64,000 bases of DNA from Desulfovibrio sp. (GTDB lineage: Bacteria; Desulfobacterota; Desulfovibrionia; Desulfovibrionales; Desulfovibrionaceae). Numbering within the stretch: the stretch's first letter is position 1; each line of letters starts with the position of its first letter. The DNA lies in the NCBI GenBank assembly GCA_031287575.1, contig JAITSV010000056.1:62001-126000 (forward strand), given 5' to 3'. The notes beneath the pieces are model-generated. The model was not told the origin of the DNA. It saw nothing but the letters and a program-made list of their open reading frames with translations, and did not search any database. Position numbers and translations under genes: made by a program. Below, piece by piece: positions 45,167 to 52,816 of the stretch.

Positions 45167-47866
45167 ATGACGGGCGACATGCCACAGCACATGCCACGCC
45201 ATATGCAGGACGACATGCGGGACGAGGAACAGGAACACCGCGCCGCGGGGGGGCTAGCGGACGCGGAGGCCCCCGGCAAAAGCGCGTCCGGCGGAACAAC
45301 GTCCGGCCTGCTGCGCGCCCTGCTGGACAACCCCATGGTGGCGCTGTTCCTGCGCGACGGCCAGGGGCGCTACCTGGCCGCCAACCAGCTGTACGCCAAC
45401 CTGGCCGGGGTGCCCGGCAAGGACGTGGTGGGACTTTCCCCGCGCGACATCTTTCCCCATGCCCTGGCCAACGCCCTGCTGGACGAGGACCGGCGCGTGG
45501 CCGCCGACGGCACCCCCCTGCTGTGCGAACGCATGCTGCCCGACGACGAGGCCGAACGCGTGCTCCGCGTGGCCAAGCTGCCCCTGCCGCACGAGGTGGC
45601 CGGGCCGGGCGCCGTGCTGGGCCTGGCCTTCGACGTCACCGCCCTGGTCCAGGGCGAAATAGAGGAAGAGGTGCGCCAGCGCACCGCCGCGCTTGCCGAA
45701 AGCACCGCCCGCTTCCGCGCGCTGTTCGAACTGGCCCCGGACGCCGTGTACGTGCGCGGCGAAGGGGGGCGCATCGTGGACTGCAACCGCGCCGCAGAAC
45801 GCATGTCCGGCCACCCGCGCGAAACCCTGCTGTCCCTGCGCACGGCGGACCTGCTGCCGCCGGACATCGAGGCCCGCATCGACAATCTGCTGACCGGGTG
45901 CCCCCTGCCCAGTGCAATCCCGCCAGACGCCACCCCACAAGACGCCACCCTGACGGAACCGCGCCAGGGCACGGACAACGCCGGTTCCGCTAACGGATTC
46001 TGCCCCACGGGCGGCTTCTGCATGGAAGGGGTCTGCGCCACCGCCCATGGCGATCACGAGACCGAGGTGAGCGTGGAGCCCCTGCCCCTGTCCCTGCTGC
46101 GGGGCGAGGGCATGGCCGCGCTGGTGGTGGTGCACGACATTTCCGGACGCCGCGCCGCCGAACGCCAGGCCCGGCTGTTCGAACGGGTATTCCGCAACGC
46201 GCTGGAAGGCATCTGCATCACCGACCCGGAAGGGGCCATCGTGGCGGTGAACCCGGCCTTCACCACCATCACCGGCTACCCGGCGGAAGACGCCGTGGGC
46301 CAGACCCCGCGCATCCTGAAATCGCACCATCACGACAGTTCCTTCTACGAGGACATGTGGCGTGCCCTGGTGGGGGAAGGCCGCTGGGAAGACGAGATAT
46401 GGAACCGCCGCAGGAACGGCGAAGTCTACCCCGAATGGCTGAGCATCAGCGCCATTCCCGGCCCCACCGGACGCACCGAGTACTACGTGGCCGTGTTCCA
46501 CGACATCACGGAACTGAAGGCCAAGGAATCGCAGATCCAGCATCAGGCCCACCACGACGCGCTCACCGGCCTGCCCAACCGCGCCCTGCTGCGCGACCGT
46601 CTGGGCATGGCCATCAACGGCGCCCGGCGCGAGGGCCGCAAGGTGGCCGTGCTGTCCGTGGACCTGGACAACTTCAAGCAGGTCAACGACAGCCTGGGCC
46701 ACATGGTGGGCGACATCTACCTGCAACAGGCCGCCGAGCAGATGCGCCAGATGGTCCGCCCGCAGGACACCCTGGCCCGCGTGGGCGGCGACGAATTCGT
46801 GGTGGTGCTGCAAGACGTGGAGAACGAGCGCGACGCCGCGCAGGTGGCCGAACGGCTGCTGGCCCGGTTCACCGAACCGGTGCGCGTGCAGGAGCACGAA
46901 CTGTTCGTGGGCGCCAGCGTGGGCATAGCCCTGTTTCCCGATGACGGGGACGACCCGGACACCCTGGTGCGCAACGCCGACATCGCCATGTCCCGCGCCA
47001 AGGAACAGGGCAAGCGCCGCTACCACCTGTTCACCCCGGCCATGAACGAGCGCGCCGTGCGCCGCCTGTCGCTGGAAGGCGATCTGCACCGCGCCCTGGC
47101 CGCCGGAGACATCACCGCCCACTACCAGCCGCGCGTGGACCTGAACACCGGCCTGATCACCGGCATGGAGGCCCTGGCCCGCTGGACCCGCGCCGACGGC
47201 AGCCAGGAACACCCGGCGGAATTCATCCCCCTGGCCGAGGCCACGGGCCTCATCGTCCCCCTTGGCGAGCACATGTTGCGCCTGGCCTGCGCGAAAACCC
47301 ACGCCCTGTGCGATGCCGGGCATGCCGACCTGCACGTGGCCGTGAACCTTTCGGTACACCAGTTCCGCCACCGCAATCTGGTGGGCATGGTGGCCGACGT
47401 ACTGGCCGAAACGGGCCTGCCGCCGCACCTGCTGGAACTGGAAATCACCGAATCCACCATCGTCACCGACGCGGACCACGCCATCCGCAAGCTGAACCAG
47501 TTGGCGGAGATGGGCATCGCCCTTTCGGTGGACGATTTCGGCACCGGGTATTCCTCGCTGTACCAGCTCAAGAACCTGCCGCTGACCTCGCTGAAGATCG
47601 ACCGTTCGTTCATCCGCGACATCCCCGACGACCCCAACGACGCGGCCATCGCCGCCACCATCATCACCATGGCCGACAGACTGGGTCTGCGCGTGGTGGC
47701 CGAAGGGGTGGAAACGCCGGAACAGCTCAACTTCCTGCTGCTGGAAGGCTGCCACGAGGTGCAGGGATTCCTGTTCAGCCGCCCCCTGCCGCCGGAAGAA
47801 TTCACCGCGCTGCTGGCACGGGGCAGACGGCTGACCGTGCCCCGCGACTGGGGAGGCGGTATCTGA
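45167..47866 (+). CDS. PAS-PAS-PAS-GGDEF-EAL signalling protein
   Basis: A 899-residue cytoplasmic protein. Three PAS domains lie at about residues 45-165, 178-300 (with a low-complexity insert) and 338-455 (FERVFRNALEGICITDPEGA, FTTITGYPAEDAVGQTPRIL). The GGDEF domain is intact (DALTGLPNRALLRDR; RVGGDEF near 540), as is the EAL domain (GMEALARW near 668; NLSVHQF, ELEITEST, DDFGTGYSSL, KIDRSFI, AEGVETPEQ). It could make or degrade c-di-GMP; which dominates is unknown. There is no signal or membrane segment. ATG at 45167 preceded by a G-run. Confidence 0.9.
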   Translation: MTGDMPQHMPRHMQDDMRDEEQEHRAAGGLADAEAPGKSASGGTTSGLLRALLDNPMVALFLRDGQGRYLAANQLYANLAGVPGKDVVGLSPRDIFPHALANALLDEDRRVAADGTPLLCERMLPDDEAERVLRVAKLPLPHEVAGPGAVLGLAFDVTALVQGEIEEEVRQRTAALAESTARFRALFELAPDAVYVRGEGGRIVDCNRAAERMSGHPRETLLSLRTADLLPPDIEARIDNLLTGCPLPSAIPPDATPQDATLTEPRQGTDNAGSANGFCPTGGFCMEGVCATAHGDHETEVSVEPLPLSLLRGEGMAALVVVHDISGRRAAERQARLFERVFRNALEGICITDPEGAIVAVNPAFTTITGYPAEDAVGQTPRILKSHHHDSSFYEDMWRALVGEGRWEDEIWNRRRNGEVYPEWLSISAIPGPTGRTEYYVAVFHDITELKAKESQIQHQAHHDALTGLPNRALLRDRLGMAINGARREGRKVAVLSVDLDNFKQVNDSLGHMVGDIYLQQAAEQMRQMVRPQDTLARVGGDEFVVVLQDVENERDAAQVAERLLARFTEPVRVQEHELFVGASVGIALFPDDGDDPDTLVRNADIAMSRAKEQGKRRYHLFTPAMNERAVRRLSLEGDLHRALAAGDITAHYQPRVDLNTGLITGMEALARWTRADGSQEHPAEFIPLAEATGLIVPLGEHMLRLACAKTHALCDAGHADLHVAVNLSVHQFRHRNLVGMVADVLAETGLPPHLLELEITESTIVTDADHAIRKLNQLAEMGIALSVDDFGTGYSSLYQLKNLPLTSLKIDRSFIRDIPDDPNDAAIAATIITMADRLGLRVVAEGVETPEQLNFLLLEGCHEVQGFLFSRPLPPEEFTALLARGRRLTVPRDWGGGI

Positions 47867-47950
47867 CCGGGCAGGGCCGATGGACGGTGTAGCCCGGCGT
47901 CCCGGCGGGGGGCGCGGCATCCGCACTGCCCAGTACTATCTGAAGGCGAA

Positions 47951-47984
47951 CGCCCCGGCCCGGAAACATCCGGAAGCCGGGGCG
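47951..47984 (+). terminator. Terminator after the PAS-GGDEF-EAL gene
   Basis: CGCCCCGGC pairs with GCCGGGGCG, with an inner CCGG/CCGG pair, then CTTTCATTGT. It lies 85 bp after the stop and between convergent genes. Confidence 0.7.
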
Positions 47985-48149
47985 CTTTCATTGTGGTGCG
48001 GACGGATGCGGGCCGGGGCGGACCGGGGCCGGCCGGGGCAGGTGGACATGCAGTCCCCGTGGCATGCGCGAAAAGGCCGGGCCGCGCATGGGGAAAGCGC
48101 GTGGGGAGCGCTTGCGGATAAAGGGAGGGAACGTGAAACGGCGCGGTGC

Positions 48150-49019
48150 TCAGCTGCCCAGCCGCTGCACCAGTCCCATGATGTCGTACACCAGCCGCGC
48201 CGCCGCGAAGTCCGCCGCGTGGAAGCCAGGCATGGGGGCCAGTTCCACCACGTCGAAGCCCAGCACCCGACGCCCGGCCATGGCCAGTTCCAGGCAGCGC
48301 CGGGCGTCGTACCAGCCGAGGCCGCCGGGCACCGGGGTGCCGGTGGCGGGCATGATGGACGGGTCCAGCCCGTCCACGTCGAAGGTCACGTAGATGCGTT
48401 CCGGAAAGTCCGGCGGCAGCAACGGGTCGGGGATGCCGTGGCGGGCCAGCGCGGCGGCGTCCAGATGGCCGATGCCCAGCGCGGCGCGGCAGTCCACCTC
48501 TTCGCGGCACAGGGCGCGCACCCCGATCTGGAACAGCGACAAGCCAAGGTCGGCCACGGCGCGGCGCATCACCGCCGCGTGGCTGTAGGGCGTGCCGCCG
48601 TAGTTGTCGCGCAGGTCGGCGTGGGCGTCGAACTGGATGACACCGAAGGTGCCGTGCTGGCGGTGCAGCGCCCGCAACGCCCCCAGGGTGACGGTATGCT
48701 CGCCGCCCAGCAGCACGGGCAGCCCCCCGTGGGACAGGACCGTGGCCGTGGCCGCCTCGATGCGCGCCAGCACCGCCTCCGCCCCGCCGGAACAGTCCAC
48801 GGCGGGCGCGGTGTGGATGCCCAGTTCTGCGGGCACCGATTCGCCGTCCCACAGTTCCAGTTGGTCCGATGCCGCAAGAATGGCGTCCGGCCCCGCCGCC
48901 GTACCCCCGCCGTAGGAAACGCTTTCTTCGTAGGGGACGGGAATGACATGAAAACGCGCCTCTTCCGGCGCGACAGCGTCCAGTTCAGAGGCCAGAAAAC
49001 GCCCTTCGGCGTGCCGCAT
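48150..49019 (-). CDS. speB: Agmatinase
   Basis: A 289-residue ureohydrolase that splits agmatine to putrescine and urea. Mn ligands are visible: H108 in GGEHT, D131/H133/D135 in QFDAHADLRDN and the aspartates of TFDVDGLDPSIMP; GTPVPGGLGWYDAR matches the family. It is the last gene of the polyamine cluster. ATG at 49019 with GGAG upstream. Confidence 0.9.
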   Translation of the reverse strand: MRHAEGRFLASELDAVAPEEARFHVIPVPYEESVSYGGGTAAGPDAILAASDQLELWDGESVPAELGIHTAPAVDCSGGAEAVLARIEAATATVLSHGGLPVLLGGEHTVTLGALRALHRQHGTFGVIQFDAHADLRDNYGGTPYSHAAVMRRAVADLGLSLFQIGVRALCREEVDCRAALGIGHLDAAALARHGIPDPLLPPDFPERIYVTFDVDGLDPSIMPATGTPVPGGLGWYDARRCLELAMAGRRVLGFDVVELAPMPGFHAADFAAARLVYDIMGLVQRLGS

Positions 49020-49195
49020 GGCAAGCTCCGGTAACGCCTTCCCGCGCGGGGAGGCGGCTGTTTCCCCTCCGCAACGGCATGACACCCCTGACACGCCGCG
49101 CGGCCCTTCCAACAACGCCGCCCTTGCACAAGGGCGGCAGCCGAAACCATCAAACGAAACACGCCGCCCGCGCGGTGCGTGCGGGCATGGCGGCG

Positions 49196-49507
49196 CTACA
49201 GCGCCGACTTTTCCGCCGCGATGATGTCCAGATACGGCCACAGCCACAGCAGGCGGCGCAACCGCACCACCACGCTGCCGCCGGTACGTTCGGGCCGCAG
49301 GTCCGGGTCGGACCAGATGGTCACGCCGTCGCGTTCCTCGCGCCGGAACCGGGCGGCCTCGCGCCCCTTGGGTTTGCCCACGCGCACGGCGGGGAGGCTC
49401 AGCAGCGAGCCGCCGCCTCAGCAGCCGCGCAGGGGCTGGTAGTACAGCGTCACGTGCCCGCCGCGCCCGGCCACGTGGCGCAAGGCATCGGGCTTGATGT
49501 CGATCAT
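49196..49507 (-). CDS. Small selenoprotein, CC/Se-motif (HesB-like) family, in-frame UGA as Sec
   Basis: A 103-residue product if UGA at 49418-49420 (codon 30) is read as selenocysteine: MIDIKPDALRHVAGRGG, then HVTLYYQPLRGC-Sec-GGGS, LLSLPAVRVGKPKGREAARF, DGVTIWSDPDLRPERTGGS, and finally VVRLRRLLWLWPYLDIIAAE. The frame, codon bias and protein character continue unbroken past UGA to a TAG at 49196-49198. Directly after UGA (49388-49417) the mRNA can fold GGCGG, GGCTC, loop GCTGCT, GAGCC, CCGCC, a possible bacterial SECIS with a G-led loop. The Cys-Sec/Cys-Cys followed by GGGS matches a family I know as CC/Se-motif proteins. Function unknown; it sits between nspC and speB. Confidence 0.8.
49388..49417 (-). 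promoter_or_regulatory. Candidate bacterial SECIS hairpin
   Basis: Lies immediately 3' of the UGA. Stem 1 GGCGG/CCGCC, stem 2 GGCTC/GAGCC, hexaloop GCTGCT starting with G, the base SelB commonly needs. The loop is 12-17 nt after UGA, slightly closer than the textbook 16-37 nt, so it is a candidate only. Confidence 0.5.
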
Positions 49508-49612
49508 GACGGCCTCCGGTGGAATGCGCCTGTCACCGGACGGTAAGCATGTCGACCATGCCGCGCAAGCGCCGCGCACCGGCGTCCGCCCGCCCCCTGC
49601 CCGGGCAACGGC

Positions 49613-49664
49613 CAGAACAGGTGGCCAGAACAGGTGGTCAGGACAGGCGATCAGGACAGACGGT
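49613..49664. repeat. Four 13-bp tandem repeats at the nspC stop codon
   Basis: CAGAACAGGTGGC (49613), CAGAACAGGTGGT (49626), CAGGACAGGCGAT (49639) and CAGGACAGACGGT (49652). The last two cover the nspC stop codon (49651-49653) and its final codons. Probably a slippage tract; it may tune coupling to the selenoprotein gene. Confidence 0.7.
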
Positions 49665-50880
49665 ACTTGAACGCCTCGTACCCGAACGAGCGCACCACCT
49701 CGCGCCGCGCGCCCCGCCCTTCGGCGCCACCTTCCGTTTCGGCTGGCCGGTAGCGGGCGATGGCGGGCAGTTGCAGCCCGTTGAAGGTGGTGGTCTTGAC
49801 CATGCTGTAGATGGCCATGTCCAGGAAGGCCAGCCGGTCGCCGGGTTGCAGGGGCGCATCGAACGAGTATTCGCCGATGACGTCGCCCGCCAGACACGAC
49901 TTGCCCGCGAAGCGGCAGGTCCACGCCTTCTCCCCCGGCAGGCCGGAGCCGATGCAGCCGGGGCGGTAGGGCATTTCCAGCACGTCGGGCATGTGCGCGG
50001 CGGCGGAGGCATCCAGGATGGCAACGGGCATGTCGGCCTGCACCACGTCCAGCACGGTGCACAACAGCACCCCGGCGTTCAGGGCCACGGCCTCGCCCGG
50101 CTCGATGTACACCTGCACCCCGTACTTCTGCTGCATGCGGTCGATGCACCGGCACAGCAGGTCCAGGTCGTAGCCGGGACGGGTGACGTGGTGCCCGCCG
50201 CCGAAATTCAGCCATTTCATGCGCGAAAGGTGCGCGCCGAATTTCGCCTCCACCGCGTCCAGGGTGCGGTCCAGCGCGTCGGCGTCCTGCTCGCACAGGG
50301 TATGGAAATGCAGGCCGGAGATGCCGTCCAGCGCGTCCTGCCCGCGCGCCGCCGCCTCCGCCAGGGCGGCCTTGAAGTGGTGGGGCCGCACGCCCAGGCG
50401 AGAACCGGGCGAACACGGGTTGTAGATGGCCACGGCCCCTTCGGAATGCTCCGGATTGATGCGGATGCCGCACTCGATGGGCCGCCCCGCCGCCGCCACC
50501 GCCGGGCGGAAACGGTCCCACTGCGCGAACGAGTTGAACACCAGATGGTCGGCCAGGGTCACCAGTTCGGCCATGTCCGCGTCGCTGTACCCGGCGGCAA
50601 AGGCGTGCACCTCGCCCCCGAATTCCTCGCGGCCCAGGCGCGCCTCGTGCGGGGAACTGGCGCAGGTGCCGTGCAGCACCCCGCCATGCGCGCGCGACAG
50701 CAGCGGAAACAGGCTCCACATGGCAAAGCCCTTCAGCGCCAGCAGCACCCTGGCCCCGGTGCGGCGCTGCACCGTGTCCAGGATGGCGGCGTTGGCCTCG
50801 ATGCGGGCCTCATCCACCACGAAGCACGGGGACGGGAAGCGGGTGGGGTCGAGCTTGGCGAGATAGGCTTGGTCCATCAT
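49651..50880 (-). CDS. nspC: Carboxynorspermidine / carboxyspermidine decarboxylase
   Basis: A 409-residue PLP enzyme of the alanine-racemase-fold decarboxylases that removes the carboxyl group of carboxy(nor)spermidine, the last step of the aspartate-semialdehyde spermidine route. The likely PLP lysine is K50 in VLLALKGFAMW. Other family features are GIRINPEHSEGA, YNPCSPGSRLGV, GISGLHFHTLCEQDAD, LNFGGGHHVTRPGYD, IEPGEAVALNAG and EYSFDAPLQPGDRLAFLDMA. ATG at 50880 (an ATG-ATG pair) after GGGAG. Confidence 0.92.
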   Translation of the reverse strand: MMDQAYLAKLDPTRFPSPCFVVDEARIEANAAILDTVQRRTGARVLLALKGFAMWSLFPLLSRAHGGVLHGTCASSPHEARLGREEFGGEVHAFAAGYSDADMAELVTLADHLVFNSFAQWDRFRPAVAAAGRPIECGIRINPEHSEGAVAIYNPCSPGSRLGVRPHHFKAALAEAAARGQDALDGISGLHFHTLCEQDADALDRTLDAVEAKFGAHLSRMKWLNFGGGHHVTRPGYDLDLLCRCIDRMQQKYGVQVYIEPGEAVALNAGVLLCTVLDVVQADMPVAILDASAAAHMPDVLEMPYRPGCIGSGLPGEKAWTCRFAGKSCLAGDVIGEYSFDAPLQPGDRLAFLDMAIYSMVKTTTFNGLQLPAIARYRPAETEGGAEGRGARREVVRSFGYEAFKYRLS

Positions 50881-51142
50881 TCTGGGGGTACTCCCTGGAG
50901 GCTGGGGGACTGCTGCCGCAGCTAGTTCACGTGCCCCGCCCCCTCAACGTGACGAGACAATTTCCGGCAACCACACTGCCGACATTCTACATTCTAGAAT
51001 CCAGAATAGCACACGGATTCCCGAAGAAAACGCCTGCCTCCACCCACGCGGCAGGACAAGGACCGGGGGATCACCAGCGCGCCCCCCCGGAATTCATGCT
51101 GCTCACTGTGCCGAGACAATCGGCATTCAGAGGGATTTTGTT

Positions 51143-51230
51143 CTCCGGCAAGAAAGAAAGGTCTTCCGCTGAGGGAGCGTACGGATTTGGTACGTGACCG
51201 AAGCGGAAGACCTTTCTGACGCAGCCGGAG
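51143..51230. repeat. Structured intergenic element, copy 2
   Basis: Outer stem CTCCGGC (51143-51149) with GCCGGAG (51224-51230); middle stem of 14 perfect pairs, AAAGGTCTTCCGCT (51157-51170) with 51202-51215; inner stem GCGTAC/GTACGT (51177-51182, 51190-51195). Joining segments AAGAAAG, TGACCGA and CTGACG match the other copies. It ends 20 bp from the stop of the dehydrogenase gene (minus strand), so it would lie in that gene's 3' UTR. Confidence 0.8.
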
Positions 51231-51249
51231 GGCAAACTCCCCCGAATGT

Positions 51250-52440
51250 CTATTTTTCCACCACAACCCACGGCAAGCCGTGCTTGTTCAGGGCATCCAT
51301 GAACGGGTCGGGGTCCAGCTGTTCCATGTTGTACACGCCCTTGCCGGACCACTTGCCGGTCACCATCATCATGGCGCCGATCATGGCGGGCACGCCGGTG
51401 GTGTACGAAATGGCCTGCGAGCCCACCTCGCGGTAGGCCTCCTGATGGTCGCACACGTTGTAGATGTAGACGGTCTTGGGCTTGCCGTCCTTCACCCCCT
51501 GCATCAGGCAGCCGATGCAGGTCTTGCCCTTGGTGCGCGGGCCGAGGGATGCCGGGTCGGGCAGCAGCGCGCGCAAGAACTGGATGGGCACGATCTTCTT
51601 GCCGTCGTGCTCCACTTCGTCGATGCGGGTCATGCCCACGTTTTCCAGCACCTTCAGGTGGTTCAGGTAATTGTCCGAAAAGGTCATCCAGAACCGGGCG
51701 CGCTTCAGGCCCTTCAGGTTCTGCACCAGCGATTCCAGTTCCTCGTGATACATGAGGAAGCACTTCTTGGCGCCGATGCCCTCCGGAAAATCGTAGTTCA
51801 TGGACCACGACAGGGGATCGGTTTCCACCCACTCGCCCCGTTCCCAGTAGCGGCCGCGTGCGGTCACTTCGCGGATGTTGATTTCCGGGTTGAAGTTGGT
51901 GGCAAAGGGGTGCCCGTGGTCGCCCGCGTTGCAGTCGATGATGTCGAGCACGTGCACCTCGTCCAGCAGGTGCTTCATGACGTAGGCGCAGAACACGTTG
52001 GTCACGCCGGGGTCGAAGCCGCTGCCCAGAAGGGCCATCAACCCGGCCTTCTCGAAGCGTTCCTGGTAGGCCCACTGCCACTTGTACTCGAACTTGGCTT
52101 CGTCCAGCGGCTCGTAGTTGGCGGTGTCCAGGTAGTGCACGCCGGTTTCGAGGCAGGCGTCCATGATGGTCAGGTCCTGGTACGGCAGGGCGATGTTCAG
52201 CACCATGTCCGGCTTGTACGCGCGGATCAGCGCCACCAGCTCGGGCACGTTGTCGGCGTCCACCTTGGCCGTTTCGATGGTGCGCCCGGTGCGGGCCTTC
52301 ACGTCCGCGGCAATGGCGTCGCACTTCGACCTGGTGCGGCTTGCCAGCATGATTTCGGAAAACACGGAGGGAACCTGCGCGCACTTGTGGACGACCACGC
52401 CGCCCACGCCGCCAGCGCCGATGATGAGGACACGTGCCAT
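51250..52440 (-). CDS. Carboxynorspermidine (carboxyspermidine) dehydrogenase, saccharopine dehydrogenase family
   Basis: A 396-residue NAD(P)-dependent enzyme that condenses aspartate semialdehyde with putrescine or diaminopropane. It has the dinucleotide fold IIGAGGVGGVVVHKCAQVP, then NIALPYQDLTIMDACLETG, HYLDTANYEPLDEAKFEYKW, GFDPGVTNVFCAYV and CNAGDHGHPFATNFNPEIN. These match CANSDH rather than lysine-pathway saccharopine dehydrogenase, and the neighbour nspC supports the assignment. ATG at 52440 after AGGAG. Given agmatinase here, putrescine to spermidine is the likely direction. Confidence 0.9.
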   Translation of the reverse strand: MARVLIIGAGGVGGVVVHKCAQVPSVFSEIMLASRTRSKCDAIAADVKARTGRTIETAKVDADNVPELVALIRAYKPDMVLNIALPYQDLTIMDACLETGVHYLDTANYEPLDEAKFEYKWQWAYQERFEKAGLMALLGSGFDPGVTNVFCAYVMKHLLDEVHVLDIIDCNAGDHGHPFATNFNPEINIREVTARGRYWERGEWVETDPLSWSMNYDFPEGIGAKKCFLMYHEELESLVQNLKGLKRARFWMTFSDNYLNHLKVLENVGMTRIDEVEHDGKKIVPIQFLRALLPDPASLGPRTKGKTCIGCLMQGVKDGKPKTVYIYNVCDHQEAYREVGSQAISYTTGVPAMIGAMMMVTGKWSGKGVYNMEQLDPDPFMDALNKHGLPWVVVEK

Positions 52441-52707
52441 GACGCACTCCTTTGCGCACCCCGCCCGCCCCGAACACCCGTGCCCGGAAACGCGCGACCG
52501 CGCGACACTGCTGTGGTTATCCCGAACGGCCTGCCCCACACCATGGGACGGCCCCGCTTGTTGCCTGTATGCGCCGGTGGCCGACGTCAGCATACCATGC
52601 GATCGGCAGGGCATGCATCAAGGGTATCCTGCTTCGATGGGTGCGGAGGCTTTGAAGGCCCAAGCCTTCTTCACGACACCGCCGCCCATGGCGACAGTGC
52701 GATTTCG
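52441..52707. other. Spacer between speA element and dehydrogenase gene
   Basis: About 265 bp of the 376-bp gap between speA and the dehydrogenase gene, beyond the structured element. No gene. I could not fix a promoter for the dehydrogenase gene; it may be read through from speA. Confidence 0.35.
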
Positions 52708-52800
52708 TTCGCTGGCAAGGAAGACGAGTCTTTCATGATGGGAGTGTACTCTTCCGTACACGACCGAAATGAAAGATGATGTCTGACGATGACCAGCGGA
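52708..52800. repeat. Structured intergenic element, copy 3
   Basis: Outer stem TTCGCTGG (52708-52715) with CCAGCGGA (52793-52800), including one G-T pair; middle stem TCTTTCAT (52729-52736) with ATGAAAGA (52769-52776); inner stem GTGTAC (52744-52749) with GTACAC (52756-52761). Joining segments AAGGAAG, CGACCGA and CTGACG. It begins 17 bp after the speA stop on the minus strand. Confidence 0.8.
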
Positions 52801-52816
52801 CGAAACCGCCTGTCGC

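Noticed and set aside
45254-47926. Long minus-strand frame opposite the PAS-GGDEF-EAL gene
   Set aside because: Shadow frame caused by high GC; the plus strand has intact GGDEF and EAL motifs and the minus product is His/Gly/Val-rich without domains.
49196-49507. Reading the UGA as a normal stop, giving a 29-residue peptide or a pseudogene
   Set aside because: Codon use and family-like sequence continue in the same frame for 73 codons after the UGA, and Cys-UGA-GGGS matches a known Cys-Cys/Cys-Sec motif; a random stop in a decaying gene would not sit exactly there.
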